Positions 52,713-60,955 of a DNA stretch of 64,000 nucleotides are shown here, piece after piece. The position numbers and the translations under genes are program-made. Source of the DNA: Thermoproteota archaeon (GTDB lineage Archaea > Korarchaeota > Korarchaeia > Korarchaeales > Korarchaeaceae). The stretch lies in NCBI GenBank assembly GCA_027491415.1, contig JAOZFH010000026.1:1-64000 (forward strand), written 5' to 3'. A model generated the notes under the pieces. It searched no databases. It was given only the letters and a program-made list of their open reading frames with translations, and had not been told where the DNA came from. Numbering within the stretch: position 1 is the first letter of the stretch; the number at the start of each line of letters is the position of its first letter.

Positions 52713-53809
52713 AGGGGAAGCGGTGCCGTTAGGAGGAGTACCGCCAAGTACATCAGGGAGCCCACGACCTTCCTCGAGGTCGAGAGCGAGCTCACCTCGT
52801 CGAGCGGGGGAGGGTGCCTCGTGAACGTAAACAGCGCCACCAGGAGGGCCATGAAGGGGCTGTAAATCATGGCCACGAGTACGGCCAGCATACCCAGGGC
52901 CGCCCTCGCCCTGCCGCTGGGAATTATGGCGTATATGACGTGACCTCCATCTAGCTGGCCAGCCGGCAGCAGGTTGAGGAACGTCAGTATGAGGCCCGCC
53001 CACCCGGCGAACGCAATGGGGGACATGATTAGCGCAGTCCCCTCGGGAACCGAGAGGCCCCTCTGGATCAGGCCGAACAGCAGGGGCGTGGGAACGAATT
53101 GTAGCCCCTCCTCCTTTGCCAGCTGAGCGGCGACCTCCGAGGGCAGGACCGGGGAGGTCAGCAGGCCTATGACCGTGACGGCCACGGCAGGAATGAAGCC
53201 GGCCAGTGGACCGGAGATTCCCATGTCAAACACCTCGTCTCTGTTTACGGGGACCTTTGCGCTTCTTATGACGGCGCCGAACGTGCCCAGCGGAGGAGGC
53301 CCGGGGATGAATATTGGGGGTTCCCAGTCGCCCCCCCACCACCTAGTGGCCATCATATGCCCCAGCTCGTGCACGCCCAGTATGGCGAACAGGGGGATCA
53401 CGAAGAAGATCGGATCTATCAGCTTCATCGATCTCCCGAGTTCGCTGACGAACTGAACATCGACTCTGGTAACGAGGTCCCTGAAGCTGGAGGACAGCAT
53501 CCAACCGCTGATCCAGACCGTGGCGGCGCTCACCGCGAGCGAGAGCAGGCTCTTCCATGCGGCCAGGGGGCTGGGTCTCCTGACCCTCCTGACGAGGATC
53601 AGGTAGGCCCCCTGTTCTGTTCTAAGGAGCTTTGGTAGCATGTCCAGCTCATCCAGATCCTCAACGAGGAGGCGGAACTCCTGCTTCAGGTCGGACCCGG
53701 GCAGGAGAGTAACGAGAAAGTCGTATCCTCCAGAGACCTCTCTGACCTCCAGGACGTTGAAGTGCTTGGACACCGCACGAATTGGATCGTCAAAGAGGGG
53801 CTCGAACAT
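52709..53809 (-). CDS. Site-2 protease family (M50) membrane metalloprotease
   Basis: 366 residues. An N-terminal soluble domain (about 1-85) precedes several helices. The zinc motif HELGH is in ILGVHELGHMMATRWWGG, and the third ligand is in NLLPAGQLDGGHVIYA. Such proteases cut transmembrane substrates such as membrane-tethered regulators. The substrate is unknown. ATG start; the promoter region is shared with the divergent N-acetyltransferase. Confidence 0.9.
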   Translation of the reverse strand: MFEPLFDDPIRAVSKHFNVLEVREVSGGYDFLVTLLPGSDLKQEFRLLVEDLDELDMLPKLLRTEQGAYLILVRRVRRPSPLAAWKSLLSLAVSAATVWISGWMLSSSFRDLVTRVDVQFVSELGRSMKLIDPIFFVIPLFAILGVHELGHMMATRWWGGDWEPPIFIPGPPPLGTFGAVIRSAKVPVNRDEVFDMGISGPLAGFIPAVAVTVIGLLTSPVLPSEVAAQLAKEEGLQFVPTPLLFGLIQRGLSVPEGTALIMSPIAFAGWAGLILTFLNLLPAGQLDGGHVIYAIIPSGRARAALGMLAVLVAMIYSPFMALLVALFTFTRHPPPLDEVSSLSTSRKVVGSLMYLAVLLLTAPLPL

Positions 53810-53840
53810 CGCCTTTCGGATTTCTCCCCGGCGCGGGGGG

Positions 53841-53849
53841 TTAAAAATG
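53841..53849 (+). promoter_or_regulatory. TATA-like element of the N-acetyltransferase gene
   Basis: TTAAAAATG lies about 35 bases before the TTG at 53882. It predicts transcription from about 53870 and argues against an upstream start for the acetyltransferase. Confidence 0.45.
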
Positions 53850-53881
53850 TGGCTCGATGCGACCCCAGTGAGGGGGATCTG

Positions 53882-54424
53882 TTGGAGGGGGGCGAATACA
53901 GGATCCGCCGCTTCGATCCATCTGAAGATCTCAGCAGCGTTGTGAGGTTGAATCGGGTCTTCCTCCCGGAGAATTACCCCTCATACTTCTTCGTCGAAAA
54001 TCACAGGCGGTGCCCTGAGGGGTTCCTTGTAGCAGAGGCCGCCGACGGCTCCATAGTCGGGTACATCATGTGCAGGGTCGAGACGAAATTCACAGACGAC
54101 ATCACGCTCAGGGTGGGTCACGTCCTCTCCGTGGCGGTGGACAGGGCCCACAGGAGGAGGGGTATTGGGAGAGGGCTTATGCTGGAGGCGGAGAGGAATC
54201 TGGTGGAGGAGAGGGGGGTTGACCTGATGTACCTTGAGGTGCGCGTGTCGAACACGCCAGCCATCTCCCTCTACAGGAAGATAGGGTACGAAATCCTGGG
54301 GGTAATCCCGATGTACTACGCCGACGGGGAGGACGCCTACCTCATGTACAAGCCGACCTCTAGGTCCGCCACCCCCGACAGGATCAGGCGGGCGCTGGGG
54401 AGCAGGGTGAGGCAAGTAAATTAG
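53882..54424 (+). CDS. rimI: Protein N-terminal acetyltransferase (RimI/Naa10-like GNAT)
   Basis: 180 residues. YRIRRFDPSEDLSSVVRLNR opens the GNAT fold, PENYPSYFFVEN matches the substrate loop of archaeal Nat, and VGHVLSVAVDRAHRRRGIGRGL, abridged, contains the acetyl-CoA loop RRRGIG. YLEVRVSNTPAISLYRKIGY completes it. It should acetylate protein N-termini co-translationally. The TTG at 53882 follows GAGGGGG; sequence upstream in frame is antisense to the protease gene. Confidence 0.9.
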   Translation: MEGGEYRIRRFDPSEDLSSVVRLNRVFLPENYPSYFFVENHRRCPEGFLVAEAADGSIVGYIMCRVETKFTDDITLRVGHVLSVAVDRAHRRRGIGRGLMLEAERNLVEERGVDLMYLEVRVSNTPAISLYRKIGYEILGVIPMYYADGEDAYLMYKPTSRSATPDRIRRALGSRVRQVN

Positions 54425-54448
54425 CAACGGGGTGGGCCCGGCGCGCGG

Positions 54449-54685
54449 ATGTCCCGCGCATCCCCGCCAAGGGTGGACCTGAGGGGGAGGAAGTCGCCCC
54501 TCCCGGTGGTCAAGGTCGCGAAGGTCGTTAAGAAGATCAAGCCGGGGACGAGCGCCGAGTTCCTCGTAGACGACCTGAGGTCGCTGGAGGACATCCAGAA
54601 GTGGGCCGAGAGGACTGGCAACAAGATAACGAGGCTGGAGGATCGGGGGGGCTTCTGGAGGGTCGTGGTCAGAAAGAAGCTCTGA
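54449..54685 (+). CDS. TusA/SirA-family protein with Ser in place of the active Cys
   Basis: 78 residues. VDLRGRKSPLPVVKVAKVVKKI, abridged, aligns with the LDxxGLxCPxP signature, and the rest (GTSAEFLVDDLRSLEDIQKW, 20 residues; VVVRKKL) completes the two-layer fold. The sulfur-carrying Cys of CPxP is Ser (KSPLP), so persulfide transfer by the usual route is not possible. The stop TGA overlaps the probable CTG start of the radical SAM gene. Confidence 0.8.
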   Translation: MSRASPPRVDLRGRKSPLPVVKVAKVVKKIKPGTSAEFLVDDLRSLEDIQKWAERTGNKITRLEDRGGFWRVVVRKKL

Positions 54686-55812
54686 GGGAGGGGTCTTGGA
54701 CGGAGGAACTCGACCTAGGCGCGCTCAGGGTTAGGGGCTGGAGCAGGGGCTGCGAGATATGCTGGCGAGGGGCGAAGATGGTCCTCTTCGTCACCGGGGC
54801 CTGTCCCAAGTATGACGAGTGTCCGTACTGCACGATCTCCCCTTGGAGACGGAACAGAGATGTGATCTACGCCGACGAGGTCGAGGTGAAGTCCGACGAA
54901 GACGTTCTCAGGGAGGCTCGACTCATCGAGGCTCAAGGAGTCGGGATAACGGGTGGAGAGCCTTCGGTGGTTCCGAGGAGGGTGGAGCACTACCTGCGTG
55001 TTCTGAAGGGTGAGTTCGGGGAGGGATTCCACGCCCACCTCTACACCAACGGATGGGGGATCACAGAGGAGGTCCTAGCCAGGTGGGTCGACGCCGGGCT
55101 GGACGAGATAAGGTTCCACATCTGGGACGAGGGCGGCTGGCAGAAGATCAGGCTGGCGGTGAAGTTCGACCTGAGGGTCGGCGCCGAGATGCCCGCCATC
55201 CCTGGCTCCCCCTGGGAGGATCGTCTGAGGGACCTCGCGGTGTTCCTCGATTCGGCCGGGGCCGAGTTCATGAACCTGAACGAGCTAGAGTTCACCGAGG
55301 GAAACAGGCGGTCCCTGCTGGCTATGGGTATGAGGCCGAGGCCAGACAGCGAGGTGGCAGCCATGGGCAGCAGGGAGGCGGCCACGAGGGTTCTGGAGTT
55401 CATCGAGCGAGAGACGGGCATCGACGGGTACTTCTGTCCAGCCCAGCAGAAGGACCACCAGATGTGGATGAGGTGGCGAAGGCGCGCCAAGAACGTCGCC
55501 GAGCCCTACGAGTCTCCGGAAGAGCGCGGGTCCCTCGTATACGGCGTGTTGAAGGGGGACGAAGAGGCGCTCTCCCTAGCGCTGGATCTACTGAGGGAGA
55601 GAGGGGTCCCGAAGGAGCGAATCCTGATCAAGCGGGGCGAGATAAGAGTGGCCCCTGAAGCCCTGATTGAACTAGCCGAGGAACTCGTGTCGCTCGGTCT
55701 CGAGGGAGAACTCGTCGAGGTTGCCCCGCTCGACGAGCGAATGGTTCTAGCGGAGTACCCCCTCGCCTACGTTGCGAGGCACGGGAAGGAGTGGGAAGAG
55801 GGGGGCGGGTAG
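54682..55812 (+). CDS. Radical SAM protein related to pyruvate formate-lyase activating enzyme (COG2108-like)
   Basis: About 376 residues. The opening LRVRGWSRGCEICWRGAKMVL, abridged by its end residues, and VTGACPKYDECPYCTISPWRR carry the Cys set. GVGITGGEPSVV and LDEIRFHIWDEGG follow as in COG2108. The substrate is unknown. No ATG, GTG or TTG lies in frame between 54604 and the ATG at 54778, which would remove the conserved Cys region. A CTG at 54682 shares CTGA with the stop of the TusA-like gene, like the other NTGA overlaps in this window, and is the preferred but unusual start. A GTG at 54601 would overlap the previous gene by 85 bases. Confidence 0.75.
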   Translation: MREGSWTEELDLGALRVRGWSRGCEICWRGAKMVLFVTGACPKYDECPYCTISPWRRNRDVIYADEVEVKSDEDVLREARLIEAQGVGITGGEPSVVPRRVEHYLRVLKGEFGEGFHAHLYTNGWGITEEVLARWVDAGLDEIRFHIWDEGGWQKIRLAVKFDLRVGAEMPAIPGSPWEDRLRDLAVFLDSAGAEFMNLNELEFTEGNRRSLLAMGMRPRPDSEVAAMGSREAATRVLEFIERETGIDGYFCPAQQKDHQMWMRWRRRAKNVAEPYESPEERGSLVYGVLKGDEEALSLALDLLRERGVPKERILIKRGEIRVAPEALIELAEELVSLGLEGELVEVAPLDERMVLAEYPLAYVARHGKEWEEGGG

Positions 55813-55832
55813 AGCGGCTGACCCTCTGCGGC

Positions 55833-57107
55833 TCAGACCAGTATCTCCTCGCCCGCCTCTGAGGGGGAGATTGCGGATATCCCGAACTCTTCGGTGAGTT
55901 CCTTGGCGAACCTTGCGGAGTACTCTCCGTGGATCGTCATTATGGCCTCTGGCTCGAGCTGCTTGACGAACCTCCTCAGCCCGCTGTCGCTGGCGTGAGC
56001 GGAGAAGTTCAGCTGGTTCACCTTCATCTGTATCTCGACCTCCTCGCCGTCTACGGTCATCCTGCCCTCCTCAATGAGCCTCCTGCCTTCCGTACCCTCA
56101 ATTTGGTAGCCGGTGAGGGTGACGGAACTCTTGGGGTCGTCCTTCAGCTCCTTGAGGTAGAAGTGCACCGGTCCACCCTCCAGCATCCCGGAGGTGGTCA
56201 GTATCACGTTGGGTCTCTTGACGAGCTTCTTCCTTAGTCTCCAGCCGTCCACGGGCTTGATGAACCTCTCGACGTACCTCAGGATGTCCGGGTCCCTGAC
56301 CCTGTCCGGGTAGGCGTCGGTTATCTCGGCGCCCCTCCTAGCCATCCCGTCGAGGAACATCCTGCCCCTGAAGCCCCTGGCCTTCAGCGCCATGGCGATC
56401 TCCAGCAGCCTGCCTATGGCGAAGCCCGCTATGACCGCCACGCCGCCGCTCCTCAGGGTCTCGTCAACGACCTCCTTCAGGAGCATCTCCTGCCCCTCCC
56501 TTCGGGGGTGCTCCTTGAACGCGTACGTGGACTCCATGATCAGGAGGTCGACCTTCGGTATGGACGTGTCCGCGGGGGGCATAAGCCTCGTCTCGCGCAT
56601 GTTGAGGTCTCCCGTGTAGAGTATGGACTTCCCGTCGTACCTGAGGTAGAACATGGCGCTCCCAGGTATGTGGCCGGCGTTGTAGGCCGTGATCTCGACG
56701 TCCCCAACCCTAAAGGGGACGCCGAACTCCACCTGCCTGAAGTTCGCCAGGGACTGCCTGACCTCCCTCATCCCGTAGGGCAGCGTGTGCCCCCTGGCCT
56801 TCGCCACCTTGATGGCGTCCGCCAGCAGGACGTCGCTGTAGTCCCTGGTGATGTCCAAGGCGTAGACCTTCGGCCACTTCCCCCTAGACCTGAACAGCGC
56901 GGGTATGGCGCCCGAGTGGTCTAGGTGAGCGTGAGAGAGCAGCACCGCGTCGACATCCTCCACCTCAGGCGGGAAGAGCGGCTGGCTCTTGGGGATCAGC
57001 TTCATCCCATAGTCCAGAAGGATCCTAGTATCACCCGCCTCAAGGAGGACGGCCGAGCGTCCAACCTCATTGTACCCACTGAGCACGGAAACTGACATCT
57101 TGCTCAT
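55833..57107 (-). CDS. Beta-CASP metallo-beta-lactamase ribonuclease (aCPSF2/RNase J-like)
   Basis: 424 residues. LLSHAHLDHSGAIPAL (HxHxDH), YNAGHIPGSAMF and LYTGDLNMRE give the MBL core. LLIMESTYAFKEHPR is motif A of beta-CASP, with TTSGMLEGG, LTGYQIEGT and NFSAHASDSGL as later motifs. There is no N-terminal KH domain, so it is closer to aCPSF2 than to aCPSF1. It likely processes or degrades RNA in the cytoplasm. ATG start. Confidence 0.9.
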   Translation of the reverse strand: MSKMSVSVLSGYNEVGRSAVLLEAGDTRILLDYGMKLIPKSQPLFPPEVEDVDAVLLSHAHLDHSGAIPALFRSRGKWPKVYALDITRDYSDVLLADAIKVAKARGHTLPYGMREVRQSLANFRQVEFGVPFRVGDVEITAYNAGHIPGSAMFYLRYDGKSILYTGDLNMRETRLMPPADTSIPKVDLLIMESTYAFKEHPRREGQEMLLKEVVDETLRSGGVAVIAGFAIGRLLEIAMALKARGFRGRMFLDGMARRGAEITDAYPDRVRDPDILRYVERFIKPVDGWRLRKKLVKRPNVILTTSGMLEGGPVHFYLKELKDDPKSSVTLTGYQIEGTEGRRLIEEGRMTVDGEEVEIQMKVNQLNFSAHASDSGLRRFVKQLEPEAIMTIHGEYSARFAKELTEEFGISAISPSEAGEEILV

Positions 57108-57196
57108 GTCTCAGCTCACTCCCTTCAACACGGCGGTGGTCTCCGAGGCTCGCTGTCCTCGGGCCCCGCCTTCTCACGCTCTACTACGGCGCCTCA

Positions 57197-57205
57197 CTAT
57201 TTAAG
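57197..57205 (+). promoter_or_regulatory. TATA box of the tRNA-binding protein gene
   Basis: CTATTTAAG is placed about 30 bases upstream of the ATG at 57235, giving a leader of about 10 bases with a G-rich ribosome-binding site. Confidence 0.45.
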
Positions 57206-57234
57206 TGCGGCCCCTCAGGGGGAGGGGGGTAACC

Positions 57235-57561
57235 ATGGAGTTCGTATCCTACCAAGATTTCTCGAAGCTCGACCTCAGGGTGGCGCAGATTCTCTCCGCC
57301 AAGAAGGTGGAGGGGGCCGACAAGCTCCTCGTCCTCGAGATAGACCTGGGAGGCGAAAAGAGGCAGATCGTGGCGGGAATAGCCGAGTACTACTCCCCCG
57401 AGGAGCTGGTCGGCACCCAGATAGTCGTAGTGGCCAACCTGCAGCCCAGGAAGATCAGGGGGGTGTGGTCTCAGGGGATGCTGCTGGCGGCGGATGTGGA
57501 CGGCAGGCCCGTCCTGCTCAGGCCAGACAAGCCGGTGCCGCCCGGCAGCAAGGTCCTGTGA
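57235..57561 (+). CDS. tRNA-binding OB-fold protein (MetRS beta/EMAP II-like)
   Basis: 108 residues. YQDFSKLDLRVAQILSAKKV, ADKLLVLEIDLGGEKRQIVAG, abridged, VVVANLQPRKIRGVWSQGM, abridged, and LLAADVDG are the Trbp111/EMAP OB fold. In archaea it occurs as a separate beta subunit of methionyl-tRNA synthetase that binds tRNA in trans. The ATG at 57235 follows a run of G. Convergent with the membrane wHTH gene. Confidence 0.92.
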   Translation: MEFVSYQDFSKLDLRVAQILSAKKVEGADKLLVLEIDLGGEKRQIVAGIAEYYSPEELVGTQIVVVANLQPRKIRGVWSQGMLLAADVDGRPVLLRPDKPVPPGSKVL

Positions 57562-57571
57562 CGCCAAGAGG

Positions 57572-57961
57572 TTAGCCCAGTGCCGGGAAGCGGTAGACCT
57601 CCACTCCCCTGTCCTCTATTTCCTCAAAGTCTAGGTAGGCGACGCCCTTCCTCTCGAGAGACCTGAGGATGCTCACAGCCACGTCGACCGGAATGCCGAG
57701 CTCTAGGGCGAGCTCCTCCGCCGTAAGTCTTCCTCCCTTCTCCTTGGCCACCCTGAGGGTCTCGGCCTCGATGCGCCCAAGCGCCACGCCGGACCTCTGC
57801 CTGATCCTCAGGAGGTAGATCGAGGCCCCCGCCAGGAACAGAAAGATGAGGGAAGGGAACACCCTCACCGGATTGTAGGCCGCGGCCACCGCGAAAACTA
57901 TGCCCAGGAGGCCGAAGAGCGCGGCCGCCCCGATGAGGATGAGGGATGGGGCGTCCCTCAT
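57572..57961 (-). CDS. Membrane-anchored winged-helix protein
   Basis: 129 residues. Two N-terminal helices (LILIGAAALFGLLGIVFAVAA, abridged; VFPSLIFLFLAGASIYLL) are followed by a cytoplasmic winged helix: GRLTAEELALELGIPVDVAVS then ILRSLERKGVAYLDFEE. It begins nine bases after the PspA-like gene and so is its operon partner. A membrane-bound DNA-binding or PspA-binding sensor is a reasonable inference; the DNA target is unknown. Confidence 0.7.
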   Translation of the reverse strand: MRDAPSLILIGAAALFGLLGIVFAVAAAYNPVRVFPSLIFLFLAGASIYLLRIRQRSGVALGRIEAETLRVAKEKGGRLTAEELALELGIPVDVAVSILRSLERKGVAYLDFEEIEDRGVEVYRFPALG

Positions 57962-57970
57962 CGGATCCCC

Positions 57971-58681
57971 TCAGGCCCTTCCGAGTTCCTGCTTCAGCTT
58001 CGCCAGGTCGTCCTCGACGGCCTTCTGAATCTCAAGGGTCTTGAGTTCCTTCTCTATCTCGTCCCTCTCCTCGGGCTCCAGTATGTCCAGCTCTCCCCCT
58101 GCGGCCACGAGCTCGTCTATCGCGGCCGCGCGGGCCCTCATGTCCTCCACCTTGCTCTCCGCCCTCTCGATGGCCCTCGCCGCCGAGAGCATGTCGTCGG
58201 ACAGGCCGGAGAGGCTCTCCTTGACCTCGACCTGAGCCTTGGACACCTCGTACTCGGCCTTGAGCTTCTCCTTCTTGGCGCGGAAGAGTTCTATCCTCGT
58301 CTGGAGGGTCTCCCTGACCTGCTTCAGCTTCTCTTCGTCCTCCTTCATCTCCTCTATCTTCCGCTCGAGGGACTCCAGCTCGGCCTGCAGCACGTGCTTC
58401 CGCTCGAGGGCCTTCTTGGCCAGATCCTCCCTGCCCAGCTCGAGGGCCCTCCTGGCCTTCTCGTCGAGGTCCTCAACCTTCTCGCGAATCCTCTCGGCGT
58501 TGAACTCAAGCTTCTTCCGGGCCGTCATGGCCCTCGCGAGGGCCATGTCTACGTCGTGGAGCTGCTGGACCAGCTTGTCGTAGGCGTAGTCCAGCTGCTC
58601 CCTCGGGTCTTCAAAGCGGTCCAGAAGCTTGTTGAGTTTCGCCTCTATGCTTGCAACCAGGCGATCCCAGAAACCAGTCAT
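57971..58681 (-). CDS. PspA/IM30 (ESCRT-III-like) protein
   Basis: 236 residues, nearly all helical. The start MTGFWDRLVASIEAKLNKLL, the segment RFEDPREQLDYAYDKLVQQL and long charged helices are those of PspA/Vipp1, the bacterial and archaeal branch of the ESCRT-III superfamily that polymerises on damaged membranes. The ATG at 58681 is used; six residues upstream in frame are not conserved. Co-transcribed with the membrane wHTH gene. Confidence 0.85.
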   Translation of the reverse strand: MTGFWDRLVASIEAKLNKLLDRFEDPREQLDYAYDKLVQQLHDVDMALARAMTARKKLEFNAERIREKVEDLDEKARRALELGREDLAKKALERKHVLQAELESLERKIEEMKEDEEKLKQVRETLQTRIELFRAKKEKLKAEYEVSKAQVEVKESLSGLSDDMLSAARAIERAESKVEDMRARAAAIDELVAAGGELDILEPEERDEIEKELKTLEIQKAVEDDLAKLKQELGRA

Positions 58682-58738
58682 GGGCAATCTGATTCTCACA
58701 CCTCGCCACGGGATAAAAATCTTGGGTCGGCGTGGGAG

Positions 58739-59479
58739 CTACTCCGAGGATAGAACCCTGAGCGCGACCTCGGCCGCGCGCATCAGCGCGTCCTGCGACT
58801 CCTCAGGGAGCTCAGAGGCTGACGGCCTGACCTCCGCCTTGCCCGTCCCCTCGGCGATGTTCCCATCGACCACTAGGACGGCGGCCGATCTGGCGCCCAA
58901 TAGGCGAGAGAGGACGAATATCGTGCTGCACTCCATCTCCACGGAGAGTAGGTTGAGCTCACCGGCCTGCTCGATCAGCCACTCTTCGTCCACGTAGAAG
59001 GCGTCCAGGGTCGCGATTATGCCCTCGTAAACCGTGAGCCCTTTCAGCCTGGCCTCTCTCGACAGCGCAAGCGCGAGCCTTGGGTCGGGAACCGCCGGGT
59101 ACTCCGCGGGGGCGTAGAACTCCGAGGCCCCGTCCATCCGGAGGGAGCCGTGGGGCACGACGAGCGACCCTATCTCGATCCCCCTCTGGAGGGCGCCGGT
59201 CGTCCCCACCCGGATCAGGAGTTCCGCGCCGGCCTCTAGGAGTTCGTTGACAGCGATCGCGGTCGAGGGCCCCCCAATTCCAGTCGAGCAGATCAGAATC
59301 TCCACGCCCTCGTACTCTCCCTTCACAGACCGGAACTCCCTGTTGTGGGCCAGGACCCTGGGCTCGTCGAGCAGCCCGGCGATCCTATCCACCCTACCGG
59401 GATCGCCCGTCAGAACGACCCTCTCCGGAACCTCGTCGGGCTGCATCCTCAGGTGAAGGAGCCTCCCCAGCTTGGGCAT
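58739..59479 (-). CDS. udp: Uridine/purine nucleoside phosphorylase family
   Basis: 246 residues. VVLTGDPGRVDRIAGLLDEP, STGIGGPSTAIAVNELLEAG, abridged, RVGTTGALQ and LLSVEMECSTIFVLSRLLG, abridged, define the NP-I family (phosphate and ribose sites intact). It cleaves nucleosides with phosphate to base and ribose 1-phosphate. The motif set is nearer to archaeal uridine phosphorylase than to MTAP. ATG start; divergent from tldD. Confidence 0.9.
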   Translation of the reverse strand: MPKLGRLLHLRMQPDEVPERVVLTGDPGRVDRIAGLLDEPRVLAHNREFRSVKGEYEGVEILICSTGIGGPSTAIAVNELLEAGAELLIRVGTTGALQRGIEIGSLVVPHGSLRMDGASEFYAPAEYPAVPDPRLALALSREARLKGLTVYEGIIATLDAFYVDEEWLIEQAGELNLLSVEMECSTIFVLSRLLGARSAAVLVVDGNIAEGTGKAEVRPSASELPEESQDALMRAAEVALRVLSSE

Positions 59480-59532
59480 GGTCTAACGCTCCCTCGGAAG
59501 TTTATTATTGGACTCCCGGGTCAAACGGCTCA

Positions 59533-60954
59533 ATGGAGCTGGATAGCCTGCTCTCTCTGGTTGATAGAGCTCAGGAGATGGCCAGAAGATATGACGCGAC
59601 GTACTTCGAGGTGAGGGCCCAGCTAGACGTGTCCGATGGGCTGTTCATGCGGAACGGAGTCGTTGAGGCTTTTTCGCTGGACTCGACCTCGGGCATCTCG
59701 GTCAGGATGCTCGTAAACGGCGGGCTTGGCTTTGCGTCAACGAACAGACCCGACTCCCTGAGTTCCATGATCGAAGAGGCGTACAAGAACGCCCTAGCCG
59801 CCTCCAAGGTCGGAAAGAAGGTGGCTCTCTCGAGGGAGAGCTTTGGGAGGGCGGAGTTCTCCTCGCCCTACAGGGCAGACCCCATGGAGGTGCCGGTAGA
59901 CGAGAAAGTGGAGTACATGAAGTCGATAGACTCCCCGGCCGCCGAGAGGGGGATAGCCGCCCGGGTGCTGTGGCTGCTATCCTCCAGGTCGGTGGTCCAC
60001 TTCGTGAACAGCGAGGGGGCCGAGGTCAAGGGGGACGTGAGGCGGGTGACCCTGATGGTCAGGCTCACCCACATCTCCGGGGCCGGGGCCACGCAGGAGT
60101 TCACCCAGCCGGGGGGGAGCGGCGGATGGGAGATCGTCGACGGCTGGCGCCTGGACGAGAAGGTCGCGTACCTGTCGGACTCCATGAAGGAGAGGCTGGA
60201 GAAGGGCGTCCCAGCCCCGAGGGGCGTTAAGGTGGACGTGATAGTTGGGCCCCAGGTCGCCGGCCTGATAGCGCACGAGTCCACCGGCCACCCGTACGAG
60301 GCCGATCGGATACTGGGGAGAGAGGCCGCCCAGGCCGGGGAGTCCTTCGTGAAGCCCTACATGCTGGGGCAGCGGATCGGATCCCCCGCGGTGACCGTGA
60401 TAGACGACCCGACTATACCGGGCAGCTACGGATTCTACCTCTACGACCACGAGGGAGTCAGGGCCAGGCCGAGGGCCCTGATGAGGGAGGGCCTGATAAA
60501 CGAGTTCCTCCACAACAGGGAGACCGCGGCCGAGATGGGCGTCAGCAGCAACGCCGCCGCTAGGGCCAACAGGTTCGACAGGGAGCCCATCGTGAGGATG
60601 GCAAACACGTACATAGCGCCCGGCGACGTGTCCGTGGAGGAACTCATCGAGGGCGTCTCCGAGGGGGTCTACCTGAAGAGGTTCATGGAGTGGAACATAG
60701 ACGACCGCAGGTACAACCAGAGGTACGTCGGCTCGGAAGCTTACGCGATAAGGGGCGGGCGGCTCGCCGAGCCCGTTCTGAACCCCGTGCTGGAGGTCAC
60801 CACCCCTGCGTTCTACTCGTCGGTGGACGCCGTCGCCAAGGACCTAGAGTTCGAGGCGGCCACTTGCGGCAAGGGGGACCCGGGTCAGGGGGTTCCCGTG
60901 TGGACGGGCGGACCCAGCGTCAGGCTCAGGGGCGTCGGTCTGGGAGGTACTTGA
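59533..60954 (+). CDS. tldD: TldD metalloprotease subunit
   Basis: 473 residues. The zinc motif HExxxH is in LIAHESTGHPYEADRIL. YEFEVRAQ-like YFEVRAQLDVSDG at the start, the Cys near the end (EAATCGKGDPGQGVPVWTGG, 20 residues) and GGSGGWE are typical of TldD. With TldE it forms a heterodimer that degrades short unfolded peptides and, in bacteria, trims leader peptides of ribosomal natural products. ATG start. TldE begins one base after the stop. Confidence 0.95.
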   Translation: MELDSLLSLVDRAQEMARRYDATYFEVRAQLDVSDGLFMRNGVVEAFSLDSTSGISVRMLVNGGLGFASTNRPDSLSSMIEEAYKNALAASKVGKKVALSRESFGRAEFSSPYRADPMEVPVDEKVEYMKSIDSPAAERGIAARVLWLLSSRSVVHFVNSEGAEVKGDVRRVTLMVRLTHISGAGATQEFTQPGGSGGWEIVDGWRLDEKVAYLSDSMKERLEKGVPAPRGVKVDVIVGPQVAGLIAHESTGHPYEADRILGREAAQAGESFVKPYMLGQRIGSPAVTVIDDPTIPGSYGFYLYDHEGVRARPRALMREGLINEFLHNRETAAEMGVSSNAAARANRFDREPIVRMANTYIAPGDVSVEELIEGVSEGVYLKRFMEWNIDDRRYNQRYVGSEAYAIRGGRLAEPVLNPVLEVTTPAFYSSVDAVAKDLEFEAATCGKGDPGQGVPVWTGGPSVRLRGVGLGGT

Positions 60955-60955
60955 G

